A DNA stretch of 32,192 nucleotides, from contig CAUJDY010000152.1 of NCBI GenBank assembly GCA_963169805.1, positions 1 to 32,192 on the forward strand, given 5' to 3'. The first letter of the stretch is position 1. The number at the start of each line of letters is the position of its first letter. The notes below the pieces were generated by a model. That model was given only the letters and a program-made list of their open reading frames with translations. It was not told the origin of the DNA and made no database searches. Below, one piece after another: positions 30,741 through 32,192 of the stretch. A program made the translations under genes and the position numbers. The DNA is from Bdellovibrionota bacterium (GTDB lineage: Bacteria > Bdellovibrionota > Bdellovibrionia > Bdellovibrionales > JAEYZS01).

Positions 30741-32192
30741 GTGTTAACTGAATCCCTAAGTCAGAATTTACTACTTTCGCCAATTTACATTGGCGCTATT
30801 GGACTTGTTATTGCTCTTGCGTTTTACGTTCGCGTAAAAATGCAACCAACAGGCAATGATCTTATGAATAAAATTGCGTCTTATATTCGCGAGGGTGCAA
30901 TGGCATTTCTTGTGCGCGAATATAAAGTTTTAGCTGTCTATGCGATCGTTGTTGGAGCGGCTCTTTGGTACGCTCTAGGTTCCGTTGCAGCATGGAGCTT
31001 TCTACTTGGGGCTGCACTTTCTCTTATTGCAGGTTTTTTTGGAATGAAGGCTGCAACCTACGCAAACGTCAGGACAACACAAGCCGCTTCTACTGGCTCT
31101 AAATCAAAAGCACTTCTTGTTGCACTTGATGGTGGTGCGGTGATGGGATTATCTGTGGCAGGCTTAGGATTGATTGGTCTTGGTGCTCTCTATTATTGTT
31201 TTAAAGGCACAGAAGTTGTAGGTACAGTTCTTCATTCTTTTGCTGTGGGCGCTTCTTCAATTGCACTTTTTGCTCGTATTGGCGGCGGTATTTACACAAA
31301 AGCTGCAGATGTTGGAGCCGACATAGCTGGTAAAGTGGTTCAAGGTATTCCAGAAGACGACCCAAGAAATCCTGGCGTTGTTGCGGATAATGTTGGCGAT
31401 AACGTGGGTGATGTTGCTGGTATGGGTGCTGATATTTATGAATCAATGGTTGCAGCAATTGTTTCTGCAATGGCTATTGCGTTTACAATTCCAGTAGCAG
31501 AACTTGCAAGTGTTGTTGTGAACGCAACTCCAGAAGAAGATCTAAGACTCGTTTCTGTTGTTTTACCTTTGCTACTTTCAACATTAGGTCTTTTAATTTC
31601 TATAGCTGTGATTTTTGCAGCTCGTGTATTTAGTCATGCAAATCCTGCAACAGTCCTTCGCGGAGCACTTATTGTGCCTCCAATTCTTCTGACTGTTGCG
31701 TGTTACCTAGCGATGCCAATGTTTGGATTAAGCCAGTCTGTAACTATGTGTATTGCAGCGGGTGCTTTTGGTGGAGCGATCATTGGTTTAATTACTGAGT
31801 ATTATACGGCTGCACGTCCGATTCGTTTGGTCGCAGAGGCTTCTCTTACGGGTGCTGGGACAAATGTGATTCGTGGTTTAGCTGTAGGTATGGAGTCTGT
31901 GGCGATTCCAATGTTAGTTGTTGTAATAGCTGCGTATGTTTCAAATATGTGTTTAGGTATGTACGGAATTGCTTTAGCGGCAGTAGGTATGTTAGCTGGA
32001 ACGGCTGTTGTTATGACAGTTGATGCTTATGGGCCGATCGCGGACAATGCCGGTGGAATTTCTGAAATGTCAGGTTTGGGGTCTTCTGTTCGAGATATTA
32101 CAGATGAGCTCGATGCTGTTGGAAATACAACAGCCGCTATTGGTAAAGGTTTTGCGATTGGTTCTGCTATTCTGACGGTTGTAGCGCTCTTT
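30741..32192 (+). CDS. hppA: Membrane-bound pyrophosphatase, cation pump (partial, runs off the window end)
   Basis: HppA couples hydrolysis of pyrophosphate to pumping of H+ or Na+ across the inner membrane. The 484 codons present are open to the last base. The start is GTG (30741), with AGAGGT eight bases upstream. Visible family motifs are [14 protein letters not shown], the substrate-binding EDDPRNP and DNVGDNVGD (about 31310-31410), and [16 protein letters not shown] near 32020-32070. The segment [14 protein letters not shown] (residues 461-474) has Ala at the position where K+-independent enzymes have Lys, so this is the K+-dependent type. Whether it pumps H+ or Na+ cannot be told. About 200 C-terminal residues are missing beyond the window. 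Confidence 0.97.
   Translation, partial: MLTESLSQNLLLSPIYIGAIGLVIALAFYVRVKMQPTGNDLMNKIASYIREGAMAFLVREYKVLAVYAIVVGAALWYALGSVAAWSFLLGAALSLIAGFFGMKAATYANVRTTQAASTGSKSKALLVALDGGAVMGLSVAGLGLIGLGALYYCFKGTEVVGTVLHSFAVGASSIALFARIGGGIYTKAADVGADIAGKVVQGIPEDDPRNPGVVADNVGDNVGDVAGMGADIYESMVAAIVSAMAIAFTIPVAELASVVVNATPEEDLRLVSVVLPLLLSTLGLLISIAVIFAARVFSHANPATVLRGALIVPPILLTVACYLAMPMFGLSQSVTMCIAAGAFGGAIIGLITEYYTAARPIRLVAEASLTGAGTNVIRGLAVGMESVAIPMLVVVIAAYVSNMCLGMYGIALAAVGMLAGTAVVMTVDAYGPIADNAGGISEMSGLGSSVRDITDELDAVGNTTAAIGKGFAIGSAILTVVALF

Noticed and set aside
31201-31470. Gln/Leu-rich minus-strand frame inside hppA.
   Set aside because: It is the antisense of a well conserved pump sequence; the repetitive composition reflects Ala/Val/Gly codons on the true strand.
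1-32192. CRISPR array, prophage, integron, toxin-antitoxin pair or secretion gene cluster.
   Set aside because: No regularly spaced repeats, phage structural genes, integrase or adjacent small toxin/antitoxin pair were seen on either strand.

Overview
The window is an AT-rich, gene-dense bacterial chromosome segment with about 33 protein genes, one tRNA and a few long palindromic elements. It suggests a Gram-negative bacterium: an apolipoprotein N-acyltransferase, lipoprotein signal sequences, a likely outer-membrane barrel protein and many Sec-exported proteins of unknown function. The mixture (PPDK regulatory protein, membrane pyrophosphatase, matrixin-type and subtilisin-type exported proteases, FecR-type anchor protein, coiled-coil/Hsp20 protein, domesticated Y1 transposase) fits the Bdellovibrionota or a related former deltaproteobacterial lineage best. 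That placement is inferred from gene content, not proven. GTG and TTG starts are common, and several start calls below rest on Shine-Dalgarno spacing rather than the longest frame.

Layout. 40-2312 (minus): nrdR, nusB, an unknown gene and ppsR form a tight operon with overlapping ends, behind a recognisable promoter. 2465-7778 (plus): an outer-membrane-type protein and rsmB, a secreted unknown protein, hslO, and a membrane-anchored FecR protein with four beta-sandwich repeats. 7775-8776 (minus): a HAMP-only membrane receptor, then about 700 bp without a gene that may hold a small RNA. 9474-10490 (plus): a matrixin-like lipoprotein protease and a small coiled protein. 10487-13230 (minus): a three-gene group ending in a 505-residue coiled-coil/Hsp20 fusion. 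13308-16918: small exported or unknown genes, a protein with an internally duplicated PBECR2-like domain, a glutathione S-transferase and a RAYT-like transposase, interspersed with two long imperfect palindromes (13779-14022 and 15598-15702). 17213-18074: two tandem paralogous proline-rich exported proteins behind a GATCT repeat. 18097-21914 (minus): lnt and mutS2, coupled. 21962-26842: a zinc-ribbon membrane protein, a glycerophosphodiester phosphodiesterase, a subtilisin-like protease with a clear terminator, and two exported unknown proteins. 26882-27318: a 48-residue gene and tRNA-Leu(GAG). 27807-32192: a cyclic-nucleotide-binding-domain protein, azlC/azlD, a secreted LURP-one-like protein, and the first 484 codons of hppA, which runs off the window.

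Housekeeping functions (NrdR control of dNTP supply, NusB antitermination, RsmB rRNA methylation, Hsp33 redox chaperone, MutS2, Lnt) are mixed with lineage-specific envelope proteins. I see no defence island, prophage, CRISPR array or biosynthetic cluster. The most unusual features are the long palindromes close to a RAYT-like gene, the coiled-coil/Hsp20 fusion, the duplicated PBECR2-like protein and the HAMP receptor with no output domain.
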